A stretch of DNA of 64,000 nucleotides, from assembly GCF_017742235.1 (NCBI RefSeq), contig NZ_JAGHKQ010000003.1, forward strand, positions 464,206 to 528,205, in the 5' to 3' direction. The notes below the pieces were generated by a model that was not told where the DNA came from, did no database searches, and worked only from the letters and a program-made list of their open reading frames with translations. This document shows positions 44,363 through 52,795 of this stretch, in pieces; the first letter of the stretch is position 1; each line of letters begins with the position of its first letter. Origin of the DNA: Bacillus sp. 165 (GTDB lineage Bacteria > Bacillota > Bacilli > Bacillales > Bacillaceae_G). The position numbers and the translations under genes are program-made.

Positions 44363-44890
44363 ATGTCTAAAATCACTGAACATTGTCACATTCGGACTGG
44401 CGTATTAGAAGATGCAAAAGCAATATTAGATATACAGAAATCTGTTATCTCTGAAGGTAAGTATTTCATTTCCGTTTCCGAAGAGTTTAATAAAACACCT
44501 GTGCAACAAAGAAATTGGTTACACAAATTATTAAAAAATGAAAGAGAAACTTTAATGGTAGCTGAAATAGACGGTAAAATTGTTGGATGGATTGTATTTC
44601 AAACTCAGGATAGAAAAAGAATGACTCATACTGGTTCGTTCGGGATGATGATTAGCAAAGGATATCGCAGTATGGGAATAGGGAAATTGCTTTTGCAAGC
44701 ATTATTAGAGTGGGCTGAACAGAATCCTTTAATAGAAAAAGTAAGTTTAGGAGTTTTTTCAACAAATCATAGAGCAATATCCTTATATAAAAGTATGGGG
44801 TTTCTGGAAGAAGGTCGGAAAATAAAAGAATTTAAGTTTGCTGAAAACAAATATGTCGATGATATTCTAATGTATAAATTAGTGAATTGA
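44363..44890 (+). CDS. GNAT-family N-acetyltransferase
   Basis: A 175-residue acetyltransferase. It has the RimI/PhnO-like order HIRTGVLEDAKAILDIQKSV, then acetyl-CoA motif GYRSMGIGKLLLQALLEWA, then NHRAISLYKSMGFLEEGRKIKEF. The ATG at 44363 follows GGAGAGGAT; a frame from 44279 is not preceded by a site. Possible transfer to an amino group of a drug or protein; substrate unknown. It lies 120 bases after the kinase gene. Confidence 0.87.
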   Translation: MSKITEHCHIRTGVLEDAKAILDIQKSVISEGKYFISVSEEFNKTPVQQRNWLHKLLKNERETLMVAEIDGKIVGWIVFQTQDRKRMTHTGSFGMMISKGYRSMGIGKLLLQALLEWAEQNPLIEKVSLGVFSTNHRAISLYKSMGFLEEGRKIKEFKFAENKYVDDILMYKLVN

Positions 44891-44985
44891 GTGAGCAAGT
44901 TATGTTACCCCCACTGGAGAAAATACTTATGAACTGACAACACGGACTACATCACACGGTTTCAGCAATCTTATTCACAATATGA

Positions 44986-45022
44986 ACGACTTAGAGGGAA
45001 ATTTCCTCTAAGCCTTTTTCTT
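44986..45022. terminator. Terminator between convergent genes
   Basis: CTTAGAGG-GAAATTT-CCTCTAAG followed by a T tract. Confidence 0.75.
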
Positions 45023-45078
45023 ATTTATTCAGTTAAAGCCCTTTTATGTTGAATACGGTATTTTTCTTTCAAAAGAAG

Positions 45079-45693
45079 CTACTGTAACTGATTAGAAATG
45101 TGTTTACTTCTCCTTTTACTAAATATTAACCAAATGATGAATAAAGAAAACAAACATAAGATGGCTTTCCCTTTCCAATTCCATATCAAGACCTGCTGTA
45201 TAGAATATGCTTCTATTACGAGTGAAGGTATTTTTCCTATTGTACTCGCAACGGAATAATTGATTATACCTACTTTGCTTATCGCACCCGCTAATGTCAC
45301 AATGCCTGATGGGATAAACGGCAATATCCTGAGAGCGATAATCATAAAAAATGCTTCGATTCCTTTTGATTTCGTTAATTTTGTTACATATTTATTTTTT
45401 ATTCTCTTTTTATTCAAAAGCTTCTTCATACCTTTACGATATAGAAAAAAACTAACAATCGCTCCAAATGCTTCTCCTATAATGGATATTAACAATCCAT
45501 TTTCAAATCCAAAAAATTTAATATTCACAGCAGTGATAAAAAAGCTTGGTACAATACCAAGAACACTAATAAGAATATTCACTAGAACACTGAACGCAAT
45601 TGCATAATCATTCAATATCTTAAACCAATCTAAGAGATATGTCTCCAACTGCTTGCTCTCCTTTAAGCTGCTACCGAAATAATAACGTCTCAT
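45079..45693 (-). CDS. TVP38/TMEM64-family (DedA-like) membrane protein
   Basis: A 204-residue protein with about five membrane segments and the SNARE-associated/VTT domain: FGFENGLLISIIGEAFGAIVSFFLYRKGMKK, then the re-entrant-type IALRILPFIPSGIVTLAGAISKVG. Relatives move lipids across membranes. The N-terminus (MRRYYFGSSLKESKQLETYLL) is longer than usual. The ribosome binding site is weak. It is a single-gene unit. Confidence 0.82.
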   Translation of the reverse strand: MRRYYFGSSLKESKQLETYLLDWFKILNDYAIAFSVLVNILISVLGIVPSFFITAVNIKFFGFENGLLISIIGEAFGAIVSFFLYRKGMKKLLNKKRIKNKYVTKLTKSKGIEAFFMIIALRILPFIPSGIVTLAGAISKVGIINYSVASTIGKIPSLVIEAYSIQQVLIWNWKGKAILCLFSLFIIWLIFSKRRSKHISNQLQ

Positions 45694-45910
45694 TCATATT
45701 TATTTATACAACTCTTCTGCGCGCTGGCTGAATAACAAACTTTTAATATGTTTAGTTTAACATAATTATATTACCTTCAAATAATCTATTCGATACTTCT
45801 TTATTTTCAAACTGGTGTTCATATCGATCAATCAAAATGTCTGACACATTCCTTGTGACGATTCCCTTTTGATTCTATTACTCTTCAAGAATTTGTCTAT
45901 CGTATTATCC

Positions 45911-46069
45911 TTACTTTTTTCTCATCAGAAGAAGTGCTTGCAGGATAAAGCATACCGCTGCTATAAGATAACAGACAAACGGAAACCAAATCACTTTTTC
46001 AGCGTGTCTAATAAACGCTCCTATGAAAACCAATATCGCTCCAGCATATAATAAAAAATACTTTAGCAT
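45911..46069 (-). CDS. Small membrane protein, 52 residues
   Basis: A short frame with two hydrophobic segments (MLKYFLLYAGAILVFIGAF and FVCYLIAAVCFILQALLLM) joined by RHAEKVIWFP, ending in basic residues (MRKK). GGGGAGGAAGAT lies directly before the ATG, an excellent translation signal. No family is known to me. Its size and topology are those of many small Bacillus membrane proteins. It is divergent from the YdcF-like gene. Confidence 0.6.
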   Translation of the reverse strand: MLKYFLLYAGAILVFIGAFIRHAEKVIWFPFVCYLIAAVCFILQALLLMRKK

Positions 46070-46204
46070 ATCTTCCTCCCCACTCCTTTATCTATCAAAA
46101 TATGCTGTTTTAACGTTTGCAATGCTACCTCTTTCCGTTCACTATAAAGATATAAAACTTACGTACATGATATACTAATAGAAAAAGAATAAGGAGATTA
46201 GCAT

Positions 46205-46765
46205 ATGTATATAAAAAGATTCCTCTACGCAGCTCTAGGTCCGCTTTTTCTCTACATAGTGTTCGCCTCTTATCTTATGATTTCCACAGCAAGAAGCTTC
46301 CCAACAAAAGAATCAGAACATTTAATCGTGCTCGGAGCTAAACTGAACGGAGTTGAGCCAAGTCTTGCACTGCAGGCTCGGTTAGATACGGCCCTTCTGT
46401 ATCTGCAAGATCATCCTGCTATGAAGGTAATTGTTTCCGGAGGACAAGGTGCAGATGAAGATATTGCAGAGGCATATGCTATGGCTCGCTACTTAGAAAA
46501 AGCAGGAATAGACAGCAAGCAAATTTTATTAGAAAATCAATCGACCAACACCTATGAAAACATCAAATTTTCCATAAAAAAATTTAAGCTGAAGGATGCT
46601 GTAATTGTGAGCAACGGTTTTCATCTATACCGGGTAAAGACTATCGCAAACCGGCTGGGCTTAGAAGCAGAAACACTTGCGGCCCCGACTCCCGCAATTG
46701 CGAAGCTAAAATCGTATCCTCGTGAATATATAGCAATTATCAAAACATGGTTATTTGATAAGTGA
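46205..46765 (+). CDS. YdcF/SanA/ElyC-family (DUF218) protein
   Basis: A 186-residue protein with an N-terminal membrane anchor (about 8-28) and the DUF218 fold: EHLIVLGAKLNGVEPSLALQARLDTAL, then VIVSGGQGADEDIAEAYAMARYL, then QSTNTYENIKFSIKKF and VSNGFHLYRVKTIANRLG. Such proteins affect envelope integrity in other bacteria; the biochemical role is not settled. AAGGAG precedes the ATG. Confidence 0.87.
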   Translation: MYIKRFLYAALGPLFLYIVFASYLMISTARSFPTKESEHLIVLGAKLNGVEPSLALQARLDTALLYLQDHPAMKVIVSGGQGADEDIAEAYAMARYLEKAGIDSKQILLENQSTNTYENIKFSIKKFKLKDAVIVSNGFHLYRVKTIANRLGLEAETLAAPTPAIAKLKSYPREYIAIIKTWLFDK

Positions 46766-46815
46766 TTCTGCCTGTCCGATTAATTTGGAGCTGATATGAA
46801 GAAGTTCCCTTTGTA

Positions 46816-47481
46816 TCAGCTCCGTTTTTCGTTATCAAGCTGCGCCGCAATCTCTTTCCCAAAATGTCCTAATGTCCCCTGTGCATAGGAACGAACTACC
46901 CCCGGCACGAGTGATTGCAGCACCTGCTTTTCATATTCGCTGTTATATCCTTTGCTTCGAAGTTCGTTTTCAAGCTCTTTTGCCGCTTTAATTGCATAAT
47001 AGGTAGCAAGTCGATTGACCTTTTCTACCGTCTCCTCCTTGTCAACAATGACACGGCCTATTTGGGAATAAAGCCCACTGATTACAGGATGAGGTTCTTC
47101 TATAACAAATAACCCGTTTCCGTTCTCTCGTAAATCATCTGCTTGTCCAACAAATTTTACCCCTGTCCATTGAAGAGAAGAATACTGCTTCTGTAAGCGA
47201 GAAGTCGGTACTGCGGTGGCCATATTAATAAAAAGCGGTTTATGCAGTGATTTTATACTTTCTGTAAAAGCATCTATTCTATTTGCCGGAACGGCTGCCA
47301 TAACAAGATCGGCTTCACCAAGTTCCTTCATTGTTACAGCTTTATGGAGCGAATACTTCTGCACGCATAAGCTTGCTTTTTCACTATTTGGATGAAAAAC
47401 TCCTAGTGATATGCCACACTTTTCAAATTGCGTCAGCAATGCTGTTCCTAATTTCCCAATACCAGCAATAACAATTTGCAT
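46816..47481 (-). CDS. NAD(P)-binding oxidoreductase, ProC/F420-like fold
   Basis: A 221-residue protein with N-terminal Rossmann motif IVIAGIGKLGTALLTQFEKCG, DLVMAAVPANRIDAF at the third strand and a long helical C-terminal domain. The overall layout resembles the NADP-binding half of pyrroline-5-carboxylate reductase or coenzyme-F420-type reductases. No catalytic residue is certain. AAAGGAGAG precedes the ATG. It lies just downstream of the dnaB-like gene on the same strand with a 28-base gap and might be read through from it. Confidence 0.72.
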   Translation of the reverse strand: MQIVIAGIGKLGTALLTQFEKCGISLGVFHPNSEKASLCVQKYSLHKAVTMKELGEADLVMAAVPANRIDAFTESIKSLHKPLFINMATAVPTSRLQKQYSSLQWTGVKFVGQADDLRENGNGLFVIEEPHPVISGLYSQIGRVIVDKEETVEKVNRLATYYAIKAAKELENELRSKGYNSEYEKQVLQSLVPGVVRSYAQGTLGHFGKEIAAQLDNEKRS

Positions 47482-47509
47482 ATGAACTCTCCTTTTCGGC
47501 TCTATTAAT

Positions 47510-48865
47510 CTAGTTACTTTCTTTATGGAATAAAGTTATCCCTTCTTTCCTATCTTGTCTTTTCAATCTACTATGAAATTGGCTGTACTCTTTCATAAAT
47601 TTCATCTCGATCGTTCCCGTCTGACCATTCCTGTGCTTGCTGATAATAAGCTCCGCGATGCCCTTCTTTTCACTATCGGCATTATAATAGTCATCCCGAT
47701 ATAAGAATGCGATAATATCAGCATCCTGTTCAATTTGTCCGCTTTCCCGTAAATCGCTCATCATCGGCCGCTTATCCTGCCTGCTTTCAACCCCGCGGTT
47801 GAGCTGGGATAATGCTACTACACATACATTAAGCTCCCGTGCCATCAGCTTCAGCATGCGGCTAATATCACCTACCTCCTGCACGCGGTTTCCATTAAAT
47901 TTCGGATCACCGGCAATAAGTTGCAAATAATCGATAACAACGAGTACACGCCGATCTGAAAATTCCCTGCATGCTCTTCGCACCTTAGACCATATATAGC
48001 TGACAGGTACGCCGGGCTTGTCGTATATACGTATAGGAAGATTGTTCACTTCTCCCATGGCGTCCAGTGTATGCTGCCAATCTTCATGGTTGAAAGAATA
48101 CATGGCATTTTTGAATTTGGTGCCATCAACATTTCCAATGCTGCTTAATACTCGTTTCATAAGAGATTCGGCACTCATTTCAGATGAAAATATAACTACT
48201 GCATCTTTGCTGTATGCAGCATGAACAGCCACATTTAACGCAAATGCAGTTTTTCCCATGCTTGGACGGCCTGCCACAATAATTAAGTCCTGCGGCTGAA
48301 GTCCGCCCGTAATACTATTTAAATCCTGAAAGCCTGTATCAATTCCCTTCAGGTCGCCTCTATCGGTCTTTAAATCTTCATACACTCTTATTAATACCTC
48401 ATCGAGCGCCCCATCCTCATCAACCTCTGCATCCTCTAATTGCATCCATTCCGAAATGCTGGACTGAATGACAGAGCTTATCTCCGCACCCTCGTATATT
48501 GATTGCTGGATAATTTGGCATTTTTGAATCACTCGGCGTTTTCGCCAATAATCAAGCACCAAGCTTTCATATTCTCGTACATTGGCAGCGGTCGGTGCAC
48601 TGTTTGCCAGCCTGTAAAGATAAGACACCCCTCCCGCAGCCTCTATCTTCCCGCACCTTTCGAGTTCTTCCGTTATCGTAACCAAATCAATACTTCTATT
48701 AGTATGATTGAGCTCTTGCATCACTTGTAAAATAAGGACATGGCTTCGTATAAAAAGCTGTTCAGGCCGCACCTTCAATTCCTTAAAGCAATCAGGATCT
48801 AAGAAAACTGCACCAAGGAGAGCTTGCTCCCCTTGTGCGCTATACAACTCCCCTGTTGTACTCAT
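47510..48865 (-). CDS. Replicative DNA helicase, DnaB family (phage or second copy)
   Basis: A 451-residue hexameric helicase. The N-terminal DnaB domain (EQALLGAVFLDPDCF) is followed by the RecA-like motor with Walker A GRPSMGKTA, Walker B VVIDYLQLI, and motifs QLNRGVESRQDKRPMMSDLRESG and ADIIAFLYR. It unwinds DNA at the fork. The gene follows a G40P-type loader with overlapping ATGA, a phage replication arrangement, so it is unlikely to be the main chromosomal dnaC helicase, which has a different context. Confidence 0.92.
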   Translation of the reverse strand: MSTTGELYSAQGEQALLGAVFLDPDCFKELKVRPEQLFIRSHVLILQVMQELNHTNRSIDLVTITEELERCGKIEAAGGVSYLYRLANSAPTAANVREYESLVLDYWRKRRVIQKCQIIQQSIYEGAEISSVIQSSISEWMQLEDAEVDEDGALDEVLIRVYEDLKTDRGDLKGIDTGFQDLNSITGGLQPQDLIIVAGRPSMGKTAFALNVAVHAAYSKDAVVIFSSEMSAESLMKRVLSSIGNVDGTKFKNAMYSFNHEDWQHTLDAMGEVNNLPIRIYDKPGVPVSYIWSKVRRACREFSDRRVLVVIDYLQLIAGDPKFNGNRVQEVGDISRMLKLMARELNVCVVALSQLNRGVESRQDKRPMMSDLRESGQIEQDADIIAFLYRDDYYNADSEKKGIAELIISKHRNGQTGTIEMKFMKEYSQFHSRLKRQDRKEGITLFHKESN

Positions 48866-49215
48866 CTTATCTCTTCTCCTCTCAGACCTAACATCTTCGC
48901 CATTTTCTGCAAATATCGCTTTGCATCCCTTGGTGCCGCCGCATGTATTCTCTCTTTTTCTTGTTTTTGCAAGCTCATTTTTGTTTCTTTAACTCCCGGT
49001 GTTACATGCTCATCTTCATACCATTTCACTATATCCGCCGGCTGAGGAGGATACGATGAGTGTTTTAAATACACAGCTAAACTATGATGTATTCTTTCAT
49101 TTTCATAATCTTTCAAAACCATAGTCCACATATCGATTTTTGTTTGATTTATATCAAAACTAGGAAACAGCTTCTTGATTTTCTGCAACAAATCGTAAAC
49201 CTCACGCTTAGTCAT
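48862..49215 (-). CDS. Helicase loader/inhibitor, phage G40P-loader (gp39) family
   Basis: A 117-residue protein: MTKREVYDLLQKIKKLFPSFD, then WTMVLKDYENERIHHSLAVYLKHSSYPPQPADIVKW. This is the N-terminal pattern of the family that loads the SPP1-type helicase, with a variable Lys/Glu-rich tail. The ATG at 49215 is supported by AAAGGAGGAG upstream and by the tail of the initiator gene overlapping by eight bases; a frame from 49269 would lie within the initiator gene. It overlaps the helicase gene as ATGA. Confidence 0.82.
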   Translation of the reverse strand: MTKREVYDLLQKIKKLFPSFDINQTKIDMWTMVLKDYENERIHHSLAVYLKHSSYPPQPADIVKWYEDEHVTPGVKETKMSLQKQEKERIHAAAPRDAKRYLQKMAKMLGLRGEEIR

Positions 49216-50029
49216 CGAGATCAAACTCCTCCTTTCGATCCTTCTTCTGCGTTTTGCGGCTTCCCTCAAATACTCGGCGTTCCTCTTCTACTTCCTTCAA
49301 GGTCGTTATCCCGCTTGCATGCCAATCCTTCAAAATATGCGTTACATAAGTCCAGTTTTTACAATTATGCACTAATGCGCTCTGCATCGCTTTCACCACT
49401 AAATCATCACTCAACTCCCTAACCCAAGCCTGTATATCCTCCCGAATAAAAGGAGTTAGCTTTCCAAAGTTTTTTTCATAAAAAGAAATGGAAAGAGGGG
49501 CAGCAGCAGGTGTTTTCAAAGCCGCGTAAGCGGATGCTTCTTGCTGCTGTTCTTGTTCTTCTTCTCTTTCTTTTTCTTCTTCTTTTTCTTTTTCTTTTTC
49601 TTCTTCTTTTTCTTCCTCATAGACTTGTGATAGAGTATCGATACTGTATCCAAGCCGCTTACAAATAACTAAGAACATGGATACAAACGACTTATATTTT
49701 ACCTTCTCCAGCTCTTTTGCAATGCACAGCTTGACCTTAGGACTGTTCATTTTGTTGTATTTCATCCAATTCACAATCATAATCTCTTTCGTTTCCTTAC
49801 TGTAGCGAATTTTCCCATACCGAATAAAACGTTCAAGAAGCTTTTCCACCGTTTCCCGGTTATACCCCGTATCCGTTTCAATCGTACGAGTATGCAGTTC
49901 ATAAATCCCGCATTGCTTTGTTCTCCTGTTTGTCATCAAATATATATAAAAATATCGTTCTTCTGGAGTCAGATCCACTACAAAGCTGTCCTCCCAGTAG
50001 TCAGTATGTACTTGCCTGAAAATCGCCAT
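49208..50029 (-). CDS. DnaD-like replication initiator
   Basis: A 273-residue protein in three parts. The N-terminal winged-helix region (about 1-115) includes IFRQVHTDYWEDSFVVDLTPEERYFYI and TIETDTGYNRETVEKLLERF. A low-complexity Glu/Lys/Gln linker follows (about 135-170). The C-terminal DnaD-type domain (about 180-250) shows FYEKNFGKLTPFIREDIQAW and CKNWTYVTHILKDW. Such proteins remodel the origin and recruit the loader. The ATG at 50029 follows AGAGGAGG; a frame from 50053 lacks a site. First gene of the replication operon. Confidence 0.85.
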   Translation of the reverse strand: MAIFRQVHTDYWEDSFVVDLTPEERYFYIYLMTNRRTKQCGIYELHTRTIETDTGYNRETVEKLLERFIRYGKIRYSKETKEIMIVNWMKYNKMNSPKVKLCIAKELEKVKYKSFVSMFLVICKRLGYSIDTLSQVYEEEKEEEKEKEKEEEKEREEEQEQQQEASAYAALKTPAAAPLSISFYEKNFGKLTPFIREDIQAWVRELSDDLVVKAMQSALVHNCKNWTYVTHILKDWHASGITTLKEVEEERRVFEGSRKTQKKDRKEEFDLDD

Positions 50030-50208
50030 CTTCTGCAGCCTCCTCTTTTCCACTATCGGTCTACTATACAGACAAGAATCCGTATAAAAACCGCTTTACT
50101 AATTAAATAGCTGGAAGAACAGTAAAATGGGTCAACTCAATTATATTTTTCATAATTTTGTTAAAGTAAACTGTTGATATTTAATATTGGAAAAAAGGAC
50201 TGTCACAT

Positions 50209-50396
50209 TTGATATTATCCCCTTATAGTAGACACGAAAAAAAGCCCATCTGATAAAATGGATGGGCAGTCTACTATTGGGGGATTTTATTATGCCATTA
50301 AAGGGAACAAAATTTAAACACTATTCAAATCAACTAAAACTTAAGGCAGTAAAACAATATGAAAATGGTTATGGAAGTTACGTTTCAATTTCAAGG
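50209..50396 (+). mobile_element. 5' stump of an IS3-family element
   Basis: These 188 bases repeat the left end of the element at 63562-63749 with a single difference (GGT/GGC). The copy covers the terminus TGATATTATCCCC, the nested hairpin, the ribosome binding site and the first 38 or so codons of orfA. It then changes into unrelated sequence containing a stop, so it cannot encode a transposase. The region 50397-50500 that follows has no recognisable coding content. Confidence 0.9.
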
Positions 50397-50502
50397 AACT
50401 GAAACCATGCTAAATAATAACACTCTCTTATTTCACTAACAAAGATGTTGGTCGAAGAAGGAATTCAACAAGTCAACATTATCATGTAACAGAGCCATTA
50501 AA

Positions 50503-50530
50503 AAAAGAACCAAACATGGTTCTTTTATCG
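50503..50530. terminator. Terminator of the LysE-family gene
   Basis: AAAAAGAACCA, loop AACA, TGGTTCTTTT. Confidence 0.8.
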
Positions 50531-50534
50531 ATTG

Positions 50535-51128
50535 CTATAGCACTGCCAATATACCTAATAGGATAATAAGCCCTCCTGCTATTCTATTTACTACTACAAG
50601 GTGGGGTGTTATCTTTTTCTTAAATACGCTTACAACAAAGCTAAGAAACAGCCACCATAGAGAAGCACCTACGAACACTCCGCTTATTAACGCAAGGGAT
50701 GTGGCTGCTGAGCCCCCCTGTTGATTAAAGCCAAGCCCCGTAAACATAGCAACAAAGTTTAAAATGGTTACCGGATTCGTTATCATCAGTAGAAAAGTAG
50801 ACGCGTACATAGAAAGCAAGGTTTCTCCCCTAAGATCTGCAGCGGTCTTGGCAGGCGTTTTTAAAAACGTCTTTATACCTAAATAAAATAAAAATATCGA
50901 GCCAAATACTCTTAAATACACTTCTTGCTCCATTAAAAAAGACGAAACTACCGAAAACCCAAATGCAGCGATACTTGCATAAATTACATTTGCCGAAACG
51001 GCTCCAAATCCGGTCAAAAAGCCCGCGGCTCTTCCTTTAGAGAGCGTTCGTTGAATGCAAAGCAACCCAATCGGCCCAACTGGAGCAGATACAGATAATC
51101 CTAAAATAAAGCTTTTGATAAATAACAT
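50535..51128 (-). CDS. LysE/RhtB-family amino-acid exporter behind a T-box leader
   Basis: A 197-residue protein with six membrane segments. It carries the family motif LGLSVSAPVGPIGLLCIQRTLSKGR at the start, then MITNPVTILNFVAMFTGLG in the middle and a final helix IAGGLIILLGILAVL. LysE-family proteins export basic or neutral amino acids. A T-box riboswitch lies directly upstream, so expression rises when a particular tRNA is uncharged. AAAGGAGAAGA precedes the ATG. Confidence 0.88.
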   Translation of the reverse strand: MLFIKSFILGLSVSAPVGPIGLLCIQRTLSKGRAAGFLTGFGAVSANVIYASIAAFGFSVVSSFLMEQEVYLRVFGSIFLFYLGIKTFLKTPAKTAADLRGETLLSMYASTFLLMITNPVTILNFVAMFTGLGFNQQGGSAATSLALISGVFVGASLWWLFLSFVVSVFKKKITPHLVVVNRIAGGLIILLGILAVL

Positions 51129-51138
51129 AGTTCTTCTC

Positions 51139-51400
51139 CTTTTACGACAATAAAAAACCTTTCATCCCTAAAAAAGGGACGAAAGGTTATCTTCCGCGGT
51201 ACCACCCAAATTGTCTGCACGACCAGCTTTAACGAGTACAATCATACTCTCCAGCTCTAACGTTCCGGTTACGTCTAAGTCTACTCTTGCTGTACAATTT
51301 CGGTTAGAAACTCCAAGGTGTTATTCATATATATCTCCTCACCGGGCTTTCACCACCCCCAGCTCGCTACGGATTACAATATATTACTTGTCCTTATCTT
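51139..51400 (-). promoter_or_regulatory. T-box riboswitch upstream of the LysE-family gene
   Basis: On the minus strand a long leader contains the T-box TGGGTGGTACCGCG (51195-51208), which pairs with the 3' end of uncharged tRNA, followed by a terminator AACCTTTCGTCCC/AGGGATGAAAGGTT with a T tract (51152-51189). Stem I carries the AGTA-type loop and a 3' strand reading GAATAACACC near 51317-51326. The best specifier is AAC (Asn) at 51320-51322, followed by a purine; ACC (Thr) is an alternative. The leader should end transcription unless the cognate tRNA is uncharged. Confidence 0.92.
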
Positions 51401-51511
51401 CGTCTATATGTGCTTGTTTTTATTTTATTATAGTATTATATTATTTTGTTGCAAGTATTATTTTAACAGACTATGTAAAATTGCTCTTAGACAACGTACT
51501 GAATCTACTGG

Positions 51512-51979
51512 TTAGGACTGTTCCTTCATACATCTGTCCAGCTGTTCAAGCACCATAGGCCATGCCTGCTCATGCTTGCTTTTCGACTCTTCATCTGGAA
51601 AGCCTGCATGGGTAAGACGCAGTTTGGTTCCATTATCCTTTGCATGAAGTTCAACTGTAATAACAGTCTCAGCTCCCTTTGTTCCCCCGGCTCCCGTAAC
51701 CCACGTCATTTCAACAAGACGGTCTCTTTCAAGTCTCAAAAACCTCCCATAATGAGGGTGACGCTGCACCTCACTATGAGGACTCGGTTTAAAAACTGTT
51801 TCAAAATAGAAAGCAGTGTCCACCTCTCCTTGCATTAACACAGTTCCAGGTGCTGCAAACCAAAGATCAAATTGCTTCGTCCACGCTTGGAATAATACAT
51901 GAGGCGCAGCATCCATCAACCGTTCTACCGTCAGGCTGAACGGTCTAGCGGTCAAGTCAGGTATAGTAATCGGCTTCAT
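51512..51979 (-). CDS. SRPBCC/AHSA1-domain protein
   Basis: A 155-residue START-like protein: [29 protein letters not shown] at the N-terminus and [23 protein letters not shown] near the C-terminus. The ligand is unknown. GGGAGGA precedes the ATG. It is distinct from the SRPBCC gene at 24435 and has no ArsR partner here. Confidence 0.85.
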   Translation of the reverse strand: MKPITIPDLTARPFSLTVERLMDAAPHVLFQAWTKQFDLWFAAPGTVLMQGEVDTAFYFETVFKPSPHSEVQRHPHYGRFLRLERDRLVEMTWVTGAGGTKGAETVITVELHAKDNGTKLRLTHAGFPDEESKSKHEQAWPMVLEQLDRCMKEQS

Positions 51980-52067
51980 ACTATAGTCCTCCCATTTTAT
52001 TTTTTAAGGCATATAATCCAAAATAACGTAGAGAGAACTACGCCCTTGAATATGGCTATGTTTTCTT

Positions 52068-52544
52068 TTACAGCACACTTTCAATCGCGCTTCTCATATC
52101 CTCTGGAGACGTTTTCGGAGCAAAGCGCTCTACCACATTTCCATTTCTGTCGACTAGGAATTTTGTGAAATTCCATTTGACTGCTTTAGAGCCAAGCAGA
52201 CCTGGAGCTTCCTTGCATAAATACTGGAACAGCGGATGAGCATTGCTGCCGTTTACATCGACTTTAGCGAACACCGGAAACGTCACGCCGTAGTTCATCT
52301 GGCAAAAGCTAGAGATTTCTTCATTTGTCCCCGGCTCTTGGTTCATAAATTGGTTGCAAGGGAATCCTAAAATCACCAAGCCACGGTCCTTATACTCTTC
52401 ATATAGAGCCTGCAAGCTCTGATATTGCGGCGTAAATCCGCATTTGCTGGCAACGTTGACAATTACAAGAGCCTTGCCTTCATACTGCTCTAAAGATACC
52501 TCCTCTCCTTGAATCTTTTTTACTTTAAAATGATATGCTGACAT
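52068..52544 (-). CDS. Glutathione peroxidase-like peroxidase (BsaA type)
   Basis: A 158-residue thioredoxin-fold peroxidase with catalytic Cys35 in NVASKCGFT, the resolving-type FPCNQF and the Trp of [13 protein letters not shown]. It has Cys where animal enzymes have selenocysteine and probably uses thioredoxin to remove organic peroxides. The ATG at 52544 follows GGAGGTAATGTT; a frame from 52574 lacks a site. The MBL-fold gene upstream is divergent. Confidence 0.92.
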   Translation of the reverse strand: MSAYHFKVKKIQGEEVSLEQYEGKALVIVNVASKCGFTPQYQSLQALYEEYKDRGLVILGFPCNQFMNQEPGTNEEISSFCQMNYGVTFPVFAKVDVNGSNAHPLFQYLCKEAPGLLGSKAVKWNFTKFLVDRNGNVVERFAPKTSPEDMRSAIESVL

Positions 52545-52795
52545 AACATTACCTCCATATCCATAATTTTGCATTATCTTTAATATAATCGATTTTTCTA
52601 TACAAAGTCTATTAATTGCACCTCTTAAAAAACTAAATATTCTAAATAGACAGAAATAAATAGACAGTATGATTGAAATCTCTTACAATAAAATGTGAAT
52701 AAGCAGACATAACATCCAGTCTATAGATGTTGGATACTCGAAGAAGACTTCTTTGTTTTCTTCTTTTTTAATTACATAAGAATGGGGGCTTTACT

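Noticed and set aside
47510..50029. Main chromosomal dnaC/dnaB helicase locus
   Set aside because: The loader is of the phage G40P type and the overlapping gene order is that of phage replication modules.
50397..50500. Right-hand IS remnant after the stump
   Set aside because: No reading frame matched transposase OrfB and no matching terminal repeat was seen.
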